From contig JAVCDC010000077.1 in the NCBI GenBank assembly GCA_030765135.1, positions 20,400 through 84,399 of the forward strand: DNA of 64,000 nt, written 5' to 3'. The notes below the pieces were generated by a model, which was not told the origin of the DNA, made no database searches, and saw only the letters and a list, made by a program, of their open reading frames with translations. A program made the position numbers and the translations under genes. This stretch comes from Candidatus Tritonobacter lacicola. GTDB lineage: Bacteria > Auribacterota > Tritonobacteria > Tritonobacterales > Tritonobacteraceae. This document shows positions 11,810 to 21,692 of this stretch, piece after piece; the stretch's first letter is position 1; every line of letters begins with the position of its first letter.

Positions 11810-14188
11810 ATGTTCCGCCCGAGGTCGAAGGCCTTTTTTCCGCTCCTCTTCGCTGTCGTCGTGCTCCTTTACATCGGCAGGGCGGCCTTCGGCGGGAAGC
11901 TCATCTTCGGGAGCGACGTCCTCTCCGTGTGGTACTTCGCGCGCTCCTTCGCGTTCTCATCCATCAGGGAGGGGATTCTCCCCCTCTGGAACCCGTACAT
12001 GTGCTCGGGCATGCCCTTCATGGCGGAACCCCAGTCGGCGATCTTCTACCCGCCGAACCTCACGTTCCTCTTCCTCGACACACGGCAGGCCCTGAACATC
12101 TCCGTCATCCTCCACGTCTACCTCGCATGGCTGTCCATGTATCTCCTCGCGAGGAGGATGAAGATGGGGCCCGTCCCCGCCGCGCTGAGCGCGACCTCCT
12201 TCTCCCTTTCCGGGTTCTTCCTCCCACGGATATTCGGCGGGCACCTCCCCGTCATAAACGCCGCGGCATGGGTTCCCGCCATCTTTCTTGCCTTCGATAT
12301 GGGCCTGCGGGGCAAAAGGGCCGCTGCCTGGATGGTCCTGACGGCCGTCCTCCTGGCCTTTCAGCTCCTGGCGGGGCACCCCCAGTTCGTGGCCTTCACC
12401 CTCATCATCATTCTCCTCTACATGGTCTACTGCCTCATCCGCGGGGAGGTCGAGCGACGCCGGATCGGCTACGCATGTGCCTGTGTCGTCCTCGCCGCCG
12501 GCCTGGCCGCGATACAGATCCTGCCCGCCGCGGAGCTCTTCCGGCACTCGATACGGTCTTCGCCCCAACCGTATCGGGAGGCCACCCTCATCTCGATGCC
12601 ACCGGAGAACCTCGTGACGCTGGCCGTTCCCGGCTTCTTCGGCGGGACGGACATGATCGACTCCGCCCTGGACCTCGCGGGAGAAGACTTCGGGAGGGCC
12701 ATCTCCGACCAGTACTGGGGGCGAGGCATATACTGGGAGATGTGTCCCTACATAGGGGTTATTCCCCTCATGCTCGCCTTCATCGCCGTCGGGCGCCTAT
12801 GGCGCACCAACCGCCACGTCCCGTTCCTGGCCATCCTTGCCCTCATCTCCCTCGTCATCGCGCTCGGCAAGTACACGCCCGTCTACGGCGTGCTGTACCG
12901 CGCCGTTCCCGGCTTCAGGGCCTTCGAGTCACCCGCGCGCGCCCTCTTCGTCTTCATCTTCTGCACGGCGCTCCTCGCGGGGTGCGGCCTCGGCCTGGTC
13001 ATGGACTTGGAGAGAAAGCCCCTGGGATTCAGACACCTCATAATTGTTTGCGCTATCATGTTGTCGGCCCTCGCTATCATCGCGCTCTTAACGGCCTCGT
13101 GGACCGACATCCTCCGCGCGAGCCTCTACCGGGGGGACCGCATGACGTACCTGCCCGGTCCGCACGACACGCTCTTCCGGCAGTTGACCTTCGCGCGCGC
13201 CCGACTTGGCATACTCGCGGCGGCCGTCTGGTTCTCCATCGGTGCCGTTCTCCTCTCCGGGGCGTTCCCCGGAAGGCTGAAGGGCGGCCTTGTTCTCGCG
13301 GTGGTGCTCGCCGACCTCGCGCTCTTCGGTTCGAGGTACTGCTTCGGCGTCAGGCTCGAGGATTACCTGTGGGACCCCGGGGAAGTGGCCACCCTGCGGG
13401 AGGCGGCGGGCGACGGGCGCATCATCTACTCGACCGGCCTGGCAAGCCTCAACGAGGGCGCCCTCTGGCGCCTACCCAACATCTGCGGCTTCGGCCCCAT
13501 GATACTCAATCGGTACAACGCGTACATCAACCTCTGCAAGGGCCTTCCCGTGAAAACCTGTACGAAGATACTTGGAATCGGACAGCTCAGGAAGGACCGC
13601 AGGCGCCTGCTGGATCTCCTCGGCGCCTCGGCTTTCGTCATTCCGCGAACGGTGAAAGCAACCGGGCTGGGCGAACCGATACCCCTTGGTTCGGGCGGCT
13701 CGGTCGTGTACCGCAACGACGCCTGCCTGCCCCCCGTCATCTTCCCGCGGGAGGTGCTCGTCGTCGAGAGCAGCAGGAGGGCGCTCGCCGAGCTGAGCTT
13801 CCCCGCCTTCGATCCGGAGAAGACGCTCATACTGGAGGAGCCGCTCGCCCCGCATCTCAGGGAACCGGTGAGCGAGGGCTCCCCCGAGCCCTCCTTCAGC
13901 CGCACCGCAATCAACGTCAACGAGATAAAGGTAGCGGTCTCGACGGACCGGGACCGCTTCATGCTCCTGAGCGAGATATCATACCCGGGCTGGAGGGCGT
14001 CCGTAGATGGAGAGGAGACAAGGATCTACCGGGCCGACTACATCCTGCGGGCGATCCGCATCCCGAAGGGAGACCACGGGGTCAGAATATGGTTCGACCC
14101 CTCTTCCTTGAAAAAGGGAACAGCCGTCTCAGTCATAGCGTGCCTGGCAGCGCTGATTATCCTTATCTTCGCGTCCCGAAGAATATAA
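11810..14188 (+). CDS. YfhO-like multi-spanning membrane protein (GT-C type)
   Basis: 792 aa, many TM segments; GSDVLSVWYFARSFAFSSIREGILPLWNPYMCSGMPFMAEPQSAIFYPPNL is typical of the YfhO family. Confidence 0.75.
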   Translation: MFRPRSKAFFPLLFAVVVLLYIGRAAFGGKLIFGSDVLSVWYFARSFAFSSIREGILPLWNPYMCSGMPFMAEPQSAIFYPPNLTFLFLDTRQALNISVILHVYLAWLSMYLLARRMKMGPVPAALSATSFSLSGFFLPRIFGGHLPVINAAAWVPAIFLAFDMGLRGKRAAAWMVLTAVLLAFQLLAGHPQFVAFTLIIILLYMVYCLIRGEVERRRIGYACACVVLAAGLAAIQILPAAELFRHSIRSSPQPYREATLISMPPENLVTLAVPGFFGGTDMIDSALDLAGEDFGRAISDQYWGRGIYWEMCPYIGVIPLMLAFIAVGRLWRTNRHVPFLAILALISLVIALGKYTPVYGVLYRAVPGFRAFESPARALFVFIFCTALLAGCGLGLVMDLERKPLGFRHLIIVCAIMLSALAIIALLTASWTDILRASLYRGDRMTYLPGPHDTLFRQLTFARARLGILAAAVWFSIGAVLLSGAFPGRLKGGLVLAVVLADLALFGSRYCFGVRLEDYLWDPGEVATLREAAGDGRIIYSTGLASLNEGALWRLPNICGFGPMILNRYNAYINLCKGLPVKTCTKILGIGQLRKDRRRLLDLLGASAFVIPRTVKATGLGEPIPLGSGGSVVYRNDACLPPVIFPREVLVVESSRRALAELSFPAFDPEKTLILEEPLAPHLREPVSEGSPEPSFSRTAINVNEIKVAVSTDRDRFMLLSEISYPGWRASVDGEETRIYRADYILRAIRIPKGDHGVRIWFDPSSLKKGTAVSVIACLAALIILIFASRRI

Positions 14189-14332
14189 ACTCTTTTCCTC
14201 GCATAGATATTTGCATATTATTTTTCTTAGTGTCTTGGTGGCAATTATCGTCGAAGATGCGGCTTCAGACGCAAAATTCCGAGGCAGGAACTTTATGATA
14301 TAGGAATTTGTTACGTGTTCAAAGGTAGCCAC

Positions 14333-14363
14333 ATAAATTTGCGAGTGCAGCGAGCTAATTTAA
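14333..14363. repeat. 31-bp palindromic repeat family, copy 2 (inverted orientation)
   Basis: ATAAATTTGCGAGTGCAGCGAGCTAATTTAA; reverse complement differs from the 51372 copy at 2 of 31 positions. Confidence 0.85.
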
Positions 14364-15953
14364 ATGATAAGTAATCGGGAGAAAAACTGGATCGTCGGGT
14401 CTATCTTCGTCTTTGCCGCCGTCATGGGGATCGCCTACGTCGTCCGGGGACGGCTTTCCGGGGACGAGGGCTGGTACCTGCACGCATCGAAGCTCGTCAT
14501 GGATGGGAAGGCGCCCTATAGCGACTTCTTCTTCACGCAGGCTCCCCTTCTGCCCTATATCTTCGGGCCGGTTCTCAGGCTTATCGGTGAAAGCTACTAC
14601 GCCGGGAGGACCCTCTGCCTCGCCCTCCTCCTGGCGGGCATGGGCATGATGTGGAAAGTCAGCCGGGATATCTCCGGGCCCGCGGGAGAGATCGTGGCAA
14701 CGGCCCTCGTCGGGCTCAACCTCTTCGTCATCATGCAGGCGTGCTCGGTCATGACGCCGGCCCTCGCGCTCTTCTTCATCACGGCGAGCGTCTTCTCCCT
14801 CAGGTCCTCCTGCTCCCCTCCCATGAGGGCGATACTCTCCGTTCTCTTTATGTCGATGGGCGCGATGGTCAGGCTCAGCCTGCTGCCCGCCGTCCCCCTG
14901 CTTGTCATCTACCTCTACCTCGCCGAGGGGAAGAGGACTTCTATTGTCGTAGTCGCGATCGTTACCGCCGTGATAGCACTGGGGGCGATGCTCCTCCCGT
15001 TCGTTTACCTTGGCGGTGACCGGTTCTTCTTCGGTGCTTTAGGCTTTCACACCTCGTCGCGCCTTGCATCGCCCGCCCTCTTCATCAGGTACAAGCTCGG
15101 CTTCATCGGCGGGTGTATCAGGGAATACCTCCCCGTCGTCTTCCTGGGGGCGGTTATGATCACGAGCCTCGTGCTGCGCTTCCGGAGGCGATCCGGGGGA
15201 GAGTTCATCACTTACCTGAAACGGAACCACTTCCCTGTTTACCTCGGGGCCACGGCCGTACTGGTCACGCTCTCCCATCTCACCATCACCATGCCATGGC
15301 CGACATACGAGGTTATGCTCCTCCCTCTCATGGCCCTCGTCATCGGAGCGTGGACATGGAGCAGGCTGTCGTCGCTCAACCTCGGCAGAAAGGCCACGCT
15401 TCTGGCAGTGATCTCCATCATTATCCTGGCATGCCTCGCCATGCCGCTCGAGGAGTACGCCGTCGATGCCGGGGGGCCCTTCTCGCCCGTCGAGAAGATG
15501 TTCGAGGTCTGCAGGTTCATCGAGCAAAACGCGCGGCGTCCCATCACGATATTGACCCTGGACGCGGGGATCGCCTACCAGGGGGGCTTCGACCTGCTTC
15601 CCGGCCTCGAGATGAGCGAGTTCTCCTACTTTCCGACGTGGTCCAGGGAACGGTGCGGGGCCTACAACGTCGTAAACGTTGATATCCTGCGGGAGGCGAT
15701 AGGAGATGGGGTTCCCGGGATCATAGCCCTGCGAAACAGGGACATCTACATGATAGGAGGAAAAAATCCCGCCGGGTTTATGGACCTCATCCGGTCCAGG
15801 TACCGGTGGATCAACACCGCGACACAATACGGCCAGTTTTACGAGCCCCTACACATATTCAAGAGGAAGAAAGAGGTAACCTGCCCCGGTGGGAAAGCCT
15901 CTCCGGGGCCGGAGACTTTTCCGGGAATCCCCGACCATCTCCTCCCCTGGTAG
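14364..15953 (+). CDS. Glycosyltransferase family 39/ArnT-like membrane protein
   Basis: 529 aa; RGRLSGDEGWYLHASKLVMDGKAPYSDFFFTQAPLLPYIFGPVLRL acidic first-loop motif plus repeated TM helices. Confidence 0.7.
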   Translation: MISNREKNWIVGSIFVFAAVMGIAYVVRGRLSGDEGWYLHASKLVMDGKAPYSDFFFTQAPLLPYIFGPVLRLIGESYYAGRTLCLALLLAGMGMMWKVSRDISGPAGEIVATALVGLNLFVIMQACSVMTPALALFFITASVFSLRSSCSPPMRAILSVLFMSMGAMVRLSLLPAVPLLVIYLYLAEGKRTSIVVVAIVTAVIALGAMLLPFVYLGGDRFFFGALGFHTSSRLASPALFIRYKLGFIGGCIREYLPVVFLGAVMITSLVLRFRRRSGGEFITYLKRNHFPVYLGATAVLVTLSHLTITMPWPTYEVMLLPLMALVIGAWTWSRLSSLNLGRKATLLAVISIIILACLAMPLEEYAVDAGGPFSPVEKMFEVCRFIEQNARRPITILTLDAGIAYQGGFDLLPGLEMSEFSYFPTWSRERCGAYNVVNVDILREAIGDGVPGIIALRNRDIYMIGGKNPAGFMDLIRSRYRWINTATQYGQFYEPLHIFKRKKEVTCPGGKASPGPETFPGIPDHLLPW

Positions 15954-16105
15954 CACCTCGCGCCCCAACAGGCAATCCCTGGAATTCCCCGCAACATCCT
16001 GACTATTAGCTATGTAAAATAAATTTCAACTGGTACAATATTTCATATTTCGGGCCTGTACTTCACCATCGGCCCGACCGCCTTGATGTACCGGAAGTTT
16101 GCCTG

Positions 16106-17130
16106 ATGACAAGCCGCCAAAGTCCACCCGGACCGGATGAATGTCCTGCCGTGAACAGGCATCCATCAGCGCCCTTGCTGTGCTTAGCCCTGTCTATCAT
16201 CGTTCTCATCTTCCTGGCCCACAGCTACTACCTCGGCGGCTATACCGCGGACGACTCTTTTATAACATTCCGCTATGCCCGAAACCTGGCCGACGGATAC
16301 GGGCCGGTGTTCAACACAGGGGAAAGGGTCGAGGGGTACACAAGCTTCGGATGGGTGATTATCTTCGCATTTTTTCACTATATCGGGATGGAACCCGTGG
16401 CCGTAGGCCGAATTCTCGGGCCCCTTTTGGGGGCGGCCACCCTCATACTATGCTTCAAGTTCATGTCGCAACAGAGGCCAGACGCCCCATTGATAATACG
16501 TTGCCTCCCTTCCATATTTCTGGCACTTAACGGCGGCTTCGCGCTCTCGGCATGGACGATCTCCTGAAAAATAGCGCCCGGGCCAACCTCAATAAATACG
16601 TATATCTCTTCTGGACAGCTTTCATCATTTCCGCAGGGTTGTTGACGTTCGAATATTCTGCTACTAAAAGAACCGGCCTGGCCGCAAGGTATCAGAATCT
16701 CCTGGGGGCGAAGAAAGCCGGTTTATGGCTTGCTGAAAACGCCGACCCCTCAGCTAAAATCTCCCTGGGGTTCGTGGGAGCCATTCCGTATTACTCCCAT
16801 TTGAATACCGTCGATATCTGGGGCATAACCAACAAGGAAATTGCCCACCAGCCATTCAATAAGACTACAACCCTGGGTCCCGGGCACTTCAAGCATAATG
16901 CCGGCAGCGTGCTGGGTGAAGAACCGGATATCATAATCTTCAACGGCTGTACCATTGCTGTTCCGGACGAGATTGCAAAACCGCAAAATCCCGCCGAGAG
17001 AGAGCTTTACGAGCACCCCCTCTTCTCTTCAAGATACAGGCATGAATGCGTTCAACTGGGAAAGGATTGCTACTTCCGTTTCTATATTAACAAGGGTAGA
17101 GCTGACAAGGTAATCCCTCCTCCACGATAA
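16106..17130 (+). pseudogene. Internally deleted and frameshifted GT-C membrane glycosyltransferase
   Basis: 16106-16567 encodes the family N-terminus (YTADDSFITFRYARNLADGYGPVFNTGERVEGYTSFGW); 16552-17130, in another frame, encodes a C-terminus (GFVGAIPYYSHLNTVDIWGITNKEIAHQ); the TM core is missing. Confidence 0.75.
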
Positions 17131-17179
17131 CCGCTGGGACGGATCGAAGGCGTAACCGGGCCGCATCCGCAGGCCGCCT

Positions 17180-18646
17180 TCAAACCCGGCCGGCATTTAA
17201 ATAAGCCAGGAGTCGCTCTGCCGTTCTCCTGTCGATGCCGGCCTTCTCCTTGAGCAACTCCACCGACGCCCTCCTTATTTTACCGATAGAGCCGAAGGCC
17301 TCGAGAAGCTTTTTCCTGCTCTTGGGACCGATGCCGGTAACTTCGTCGAGGATCGAGTGAGACATCCTCTTTCTCCTGAGGGTCCGGTGGTAGTCGATGG
17401 CGAAACGGTGGGCCTCGTCGCGAATCCTCTGGACGAGACTGAGTGCGGGTGTGCCCCTTTTAAGTATTATCGGCCCCGGTTTCTCCAGGATGTGAAGCTC
17501 CTCGTTCCTCTTGGCGAGTCCTGCGACGGAAAGCGATGTTAATCCCAGGGTGTCCATCGCCCTTCGGGCCGCGCCGACCTGACCCCTTCCCCCGTCTATC
17601 AACACGAGATCGGGAAGGTCCCCGGCCTCCCGGAGAAGCCGCCCGTACCGTCGCCGAACCACCTCGGCGATCATGGCGCAGTCGTCCGCGCCGGCGACAT
17701 CCTTTATCCTGAACCTCCGGTATCGCTTCCTCTGCGGCCTTCCGTCATGGAAGCGGACGACAGAGCCGACAGCATCCCGCCCCATGATGTTCGAGATATC
17801 CACTGCTTCCAGTGAACGGACCTCACCATCCAGATCCAGGGCCCCGGCAAGGCCCCTTCCCCCTCCCGCCCGCCCGGCGGAGCGCGAGGAGAGCAGCGTC
17901 CTCAGCCCGCGCCCGTGGCTCAGGATTTTCTCCAGGCTGTGGAGCATATCACGGAGCCCTGCCGCCCTCTCGAACCGGAGGCCTTCGGAGGCACTCTTCA
18001 TCTTTTTTCGCAAAATCCGCATCAGCCTGTCCGACCTCCCCCGCAGGAGAAGCTCCACCTCGCCGACAACCTCGCGGTATTCATCCGGGGTGACCCTGCC
18101 GATGCACGGAGCCAGGCAGTACCCGAGATTGTAGTCCAGGCAGTGGAGGACATCCTTCTCCGAAGGCGAAGGTGTCCGGCACGTCCGGATCTTGAATATC
18201 CTCTCGATGAGCTTGATCGTGTCCCGGAGGGCTCCCGCGTCGGTATACGGCCCGAAGTAGGACGCGCCGTCCGCCCTGCGCGCCCTCGTAATAACCAGCC
18301 GGGGGAACTCCTCCGCGCGGGTGATCTTCAACAGCGGGTAGCGCTTGTCGTCCTTCAAGCTGATATTGTAGCGCGGGCGGTACTCCTTTATTATTCGCTC
18401 CTCGAGTATAAGCGCCTCCGACTCCGACTTCAGACGGACATAATCGACATCCCCGGCCTTCGCCCGGATCAGGGCGGCTTTCGTCCGGGGGGGCGTCTTC
18501 CCGGTAAAATGAGAGGCGAGCCTTTTACGCAGGGACTTCGCCTTCCCCGCGTAAATTATCCTCCCGTCCGCGTCACGGATAATATAAACGCCGGGCGCGT
18601 CCGGAGCCCCCCGGACCCTCTCCCTCAGGTGCTCTTTCGCGACCAT
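17180..18646 (-). CDS. uvrC: Excinuclease ABC subunit C, compact form
   Basis: 488 aa; GIY-YIG (PGVYIIRDADGRIIYAGKAKSLRKRL), UVR, RNase H-like (PDLVLIDGGRGQVGAA) and HhH (VTGIGPKSRKKLLEAFGS) regions. Confidence 0.9.
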   Translation of the reverse strand: MVAKEHLRERVRGAPDAPGVYIIRDADGRIIYAGKAKSLRKRLASHFTGKTPPRTKAALIRAKAGDVDYVRLKSESEALILEERIIKEYRPRYNISLKDDKRYPLLKITRAEEFPRLVITRARRADGASYFGPYTDAGALRDTIKLIERIFKIRTCRTPSPSEKDVLHCLDYNLGYCLAPCIGRVTPDEYREVVGEVELLLRGRSDRLMRILRKKMKSASEGLRFERAAGLRDMLHSLEKILSHGRGLRTLLSSRSAGRAGGGRGLAGALDLDGEVRSLEAVDISNIMGRDAVGSVVRFHDGRPQRKRYRRFRIKDVAGADDCAMIAEVVRRRYGRLLREAGDLPDLVLIDGGRGQVGAARRAMDTLGLTSLSVAGLAKRNEELHILEKPGPIILKRGTPALSLVQRIRDEAHRFAIDYHRTLRRKRMSHSILDEVTGIGPKSRKKLLEAFGSIGKIRRASVELLKEKAGIDRRTAERLLAYLNAGRV

Positions 18647-20181
18647 AGCGAGCCCTTAAGCTCCTCCAGTTCTCTCAACCCGAAGATGCGGGCAGTCACA
18701 AAGAACACGAGCAGGCCGGCCCCGAGCGGAATGCCCAGCGCCATGAGCTTATCGCCGAGAATGTTTGCCGGGAAACGCACGCCGGAATACGCATACAGAC
18801 CATGGCATACCAGACCCATGAAGAGAGAGGCTGAGCATATCCTGGCCGCCGAGGACACCATCTGTTTCCCTCCTATGCAACCCATCTTCTGCCTGAGAAG
18901 ATAGAAGAGCCAGGCGGCGTTAAAGAAAGCGGATATGGACGTCGCCAGGGCAAGCCCTCCCGCTCCGAGATGGTACATCAGCAGCAGGTTAAAGAGAACG
19001 TTTACCATCACCGCGCATGCGCCGACCTTGGCCGGAGTTGTCGTGTCCTTGAGCGCGTAGAAGGACTGGGCCAGGATCCTGACCGCGGCGTAGGCCACCA
19101 GGCCGATCGCGTAATACATGAGGGCCGACGCCGTCATGTCGGTCGAGGCTGCGCCGAAGACCTTCCACTCGTAGATCAGCCTGATAATGGGCCTGTGAAG
19201 AACGATAAGGCCGACGGAGGAGGGGATCGTGATGAAAAAGACAAGACGCATGGAATGGGAGAAGCTCTTCCGCATACCATCAATATCCCTCGCCGCGGTC
19301 TGGGAAGACATCACGGGAAGGATGGCGGTCGCCACCGCGATGACGAACACCCCCATCGGGAATTCGATTATCCTGTTGCTGAAGTAGAGGGCGGACGCGG
19401 CGCCCTCGCCGAGGACGAGCGCCAGGAACCTGTCCACCACGACGTTTATCTGGAAGATGGCCATCCCGAAAATACCGGGCAGGGTCAGGCGCAGGACCCG
19501 CTGTACTTCCGGATCGCGCAGCGTCGGACAGAACCGGAACCGCATCCCCTTCGACCTCAGAACGGGAAGCTGCGCTCCGAACTGGACCATGCCGCCCACC
19601 AGCCACGCGAAGGCCAGGCCGTAGATAGCCCACTCGCCGAGGTGCGGACAGATGAAGAGAAGGGCCGCGATAAGAACGATGTTGTGCATAGCCGGCGCGA
19701 GCGCTGGAACGGCAAAGTGCCTGAAAGTGTTCAGCACGCCCATGAAGAACCCGACCATGCATATGAAAACCATATAGGGGAGCGTTATCTCGGTGAGACG
19801 GATGATCAGCTCCCCGCGGTTTCCAAGCGGCAGGAACCGGCCCAGCGCCCACAGGCCTGCCCATCCCGCAACGAGCAGGGAGAGAAGAATAACCAGCAGA
19901 ACCGAGGTCACCTTGTTCGCCAGGTCCAGCGCCCCCTCCTTCCCCCGGCGATGGAGGTTATCGGAGAATATGGGGACGAAGCCGGCCGTCAGGGCGCCCT
20001 CCCCGAAGAACCTCCTCGTCAGGTTGGGGATGGTCAGCGCGACGACGAGAGCGTCCATGGCCACGCCGGTACCGAAGAGCGAGGCGGAGACGGCGTCGCG
20101 GACCAGGCCGAGCACCCTGCTCAGCAGCGTCGCCGAGCCGAAAACGCTCGCGTACCTGGCAACCTTTTTGTGCTCATGCAT
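18625..20181 (-). CDS. murJ: Lipid II flippase MurJ (MviN)
   Basis: 518 aa; SATLLSRVLGLVRDAVSASLFG...DALVVALTIPNLTRRFFGEGALTAGFVPIFSD. Confidence 0.93.
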   Translation of the reverse strand: MHEHKKVARYASVFGSATLLSRVLGLVRDAVSASLFGTGVAMDALVVALTIPNLTRRFFGEGALTAGFVPIFSDNLHRRGKEGALDLANKVTSVLLVILLSLLVAGWAGLWALGRFLPLGNRGELIIRLTEITLPYMVFICMVGFFMGVLNTFRHFAVPALAPAMHNIVLIAALLFICPHLGEWAIYGLAFAWLVGGMVQFGAQLPVLRSKGMRFRFCPTLRDPEVQRVLRLTLPGIFGMAIFQINVVVDRFLALVLGEGAASALYFSNRIIEFPMGVFVIAVATAILPVMSSQTAARDIDGMRKSFSHSMRLVFFITIPSSVGLIVLHRPIIRLIYEWKVFGAASTDMTASALMYYAIGLVAYAAVRILAQSFYALKDTTTPAKVGACAVMVNVLFNLLLMYHLGAGGLALATSISAFFNAAWLFYLLRQKMGCIGGKQMVSSAARICSASLFMGLVCHGLYAYSGVRFPANILGDKLMALGIPLGAGLLVFFVTARIFGLRELEELKGSLWSRKST

Positions 20182-20187
20182 ATCAAC

Positions 20188-20214
20188 GTGTAAAGTGTAA
20201 CGTGTAATGTGTAA
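20188..20214. repeat. Four-fold heptamer tandem repeat GTGTAAN
   Basis: GTGTAA at 20188, 20195, 20202, 20209. Confidence 0.9.
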
Positions 20215-20272
20215 TGTTCAAGGTGTAAGTACCCTCTGGAAAATGTTTCAATCATAGATCTTGCAGGCGCCC

Positions 20273-20301
20273 TTGACATTCCCAGGGGGGGCTGATAGTG
20301 T
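20273..20301 (+). promoter_or_regulatory. Putative sigma70 promoter for rpsT
   Basis: TTGACA (20273-20278), 17-nt spacer, TAGTGT (20296-20301), about 120 nt before rpsT. Confidence 0.45.
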
Positions 20302-20358
20302 TACCCACACTTATTAGCTCTTACGACATTGCTGCCCCTGAATTTCATAAAGCATGCA

Positions 20359-20403
20359 ACTCCGACAAAGTCGGAGTATTAATAAATTCGCGAGCTAATT
20401 TAT
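20359..20403. repeat. Composite: ACTCCGAC-AAA-GTCGGAGT hairpin plus short variant of the AT palindrome
   Basis: 8-bp perfect stem at 20359-20377, then ATAAATTCGCGAGCTAATTTAT at 20382-20403. Confidence 0.75.
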
Positions 20404-20422
20404 AAAATAGGAGAAGACGATA

Positions 20423-20683
20423 ATGCCGACCCGCAAATCAGCTCTGAAGAGGATGCGGACCGACCGCGAAAAAGGCCTGGCGAATAAATCCGTCAGGACC
20501 GAACTGAAGACCCACGCCGCCAAGCTGCGAAAAATCATAGAGAAAGGTCAAAAAGAAGATGCCGCAAGCCTCTTTACGGCCTACTCATCCAAGCTCGACA
20601 AGGCGTCCAAGAGAAATATAATCCATCCCAACAGGGCCGCGAACCAGAAGTCACGGTTCTCGAAGAAGATTGCATCCCTTTAA
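20423..20683 (+). CDS. rpsT: 30S ribosomal protein S20
   Basis: 86 aa; MPTRKSALKRMRTDREKGLANKSVRTELKT...GIIHPNRAANQKSRF-type C-terminus. Confidence 0.93.
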   Translation: MPTRKSALKRMRTDREKGLANKSVRTELKTHAAKLRKIIEKGQKEDAASLFTAYSSKLDKASKRNIIHPNRAANQKSRFSKKIASL

Positions 20684-20723
20684 ATCGCCTCCTGCGATTT
20701 AAAAAGATCTCTGCCATGCCGGG

Positions 20724-21692
20724 TCAGGCGCAGAGAACTATGATCAGCCTCTCCAGAATACCGCGGGGATCACCCGGCCCGGACTTCATCTGCCAGTCGG
20801 TCCCGAGCAGGAGCCTGTAACTCCGGTAAAGCTCCCTCTCCTCAAACAATCGGGCCCTCCTGATAAAATTATTCATGCGGTAGCTGCTGATTTTGAGACT
20901 GCGTCCTATCTCCTCCCGGGAAGCCCCCTTCTTCAGCATCTCCTTACCTACCCATATCCTGTTCAGGTTCCAGCGCAGGAGCCCCGGCACGCCGTACGCA
21001 TCGGACCTGCGCCTTATGAGCCTGGAATAAATGCTAAGGGCGCGCCTCTCGTCCTTATCGGCAACCGCCTCCACGAGGGCCCATATATCCGGCTCCCGCC
21101 TGGCCGAGACAATTTCCGCCACGTCCTCCGCCCGCACATCCCTTCTGTCCCCTACGTAAAGAGATATCTTCTCGAGCTCGTTGACAAGCGCGTTCATATC
21201 GGGTCCCGCGAGTTCGACAAGGGAGCGGGCAACGGCCATGGAGAGGTCTTTCCCGTAATCGGCCCTGGCTTTCTCCCTCAGCCAGGCCGCCAGCTTGCCG
21301 TCGGGGAGGCGCGCGCAGGACCGGACCCATCCCCTCTTTTGCGCCTCGCGAAAAAGCCTGCTCCTTCTGTCCAGCTTATTGAACAGGAGGAGCAGGCGCG
21401 CCGTCGGCGAAGGATCCGACATATATTCCAGGAGAGCCTCCCTTCCCTTCTCGGAAAGGCCGTCGGCGTTCCCGACCACGATAACGCGGAAGCCCGTGCC
21501 GAACGGCAGGGTGGAACACGCGGAGATTATCTCACCCGCGCTGCACTCTCCGCCGTCGAAGGCCTCGTGATTAAACGGCCCCGGGCTCTCCCTCTTCTGC
21601 TCGCAGACCCGCTCCCGCTTGAGATAGTCGTCCTCCCCGACGAGGAAGGTCACGGGGGATGACCTGCCCGATCTTCTCCCGGCTCCTACCAC
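20724..21692 (-). CDS. holA: DNA polymerase III subunit delta
   Basis: 322 aa; VTFLVGEDDYLKRE..., ELAGPDMNALVNELEKISLYVG. Confidence 0.85.
   Translation of the reverse strand: MVGAGRRSGRSSPVTFLVGEDDYLKRERVCEQKRESPGPFNHEAFDGGECSAGEIISACSTLPFGTGFRVIVVGNADGLSEKGREALLEYMSDPSPTARLLLLFNKLDRRSRLFREAQKRGWVRSCARLPDGKLAAWLREKARADYGKDLSMAVARSLVELAGPDMNALVNELEKISLYVGDRRDVRAEDVAEIVSARREPDIWALVEAVADKDERRALSIYSRLIRRRSDAYGVPGLLRWNLNRIWVGKEMLKKGASREEIGRSLKISSYRMNNFIRRARLFEERELYRSYRLLLGTDWQMKSGPGDPRGILERLIIVLCA

Noticed and set aside
11929-14298. 789-aa plus-strand ORF overlapping the YfhO-like gene in another frame
   Set aside because: Pro/Arg/His-rich composition typical of an off-frame reading of GC-rich DNA; the 11810 frame has clear TM helices and a family motif
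18970-20193. 407-aa plus ORF
   Set aside because: Antisense to murJ; highly charged low-complexity translation with no recognisable domain
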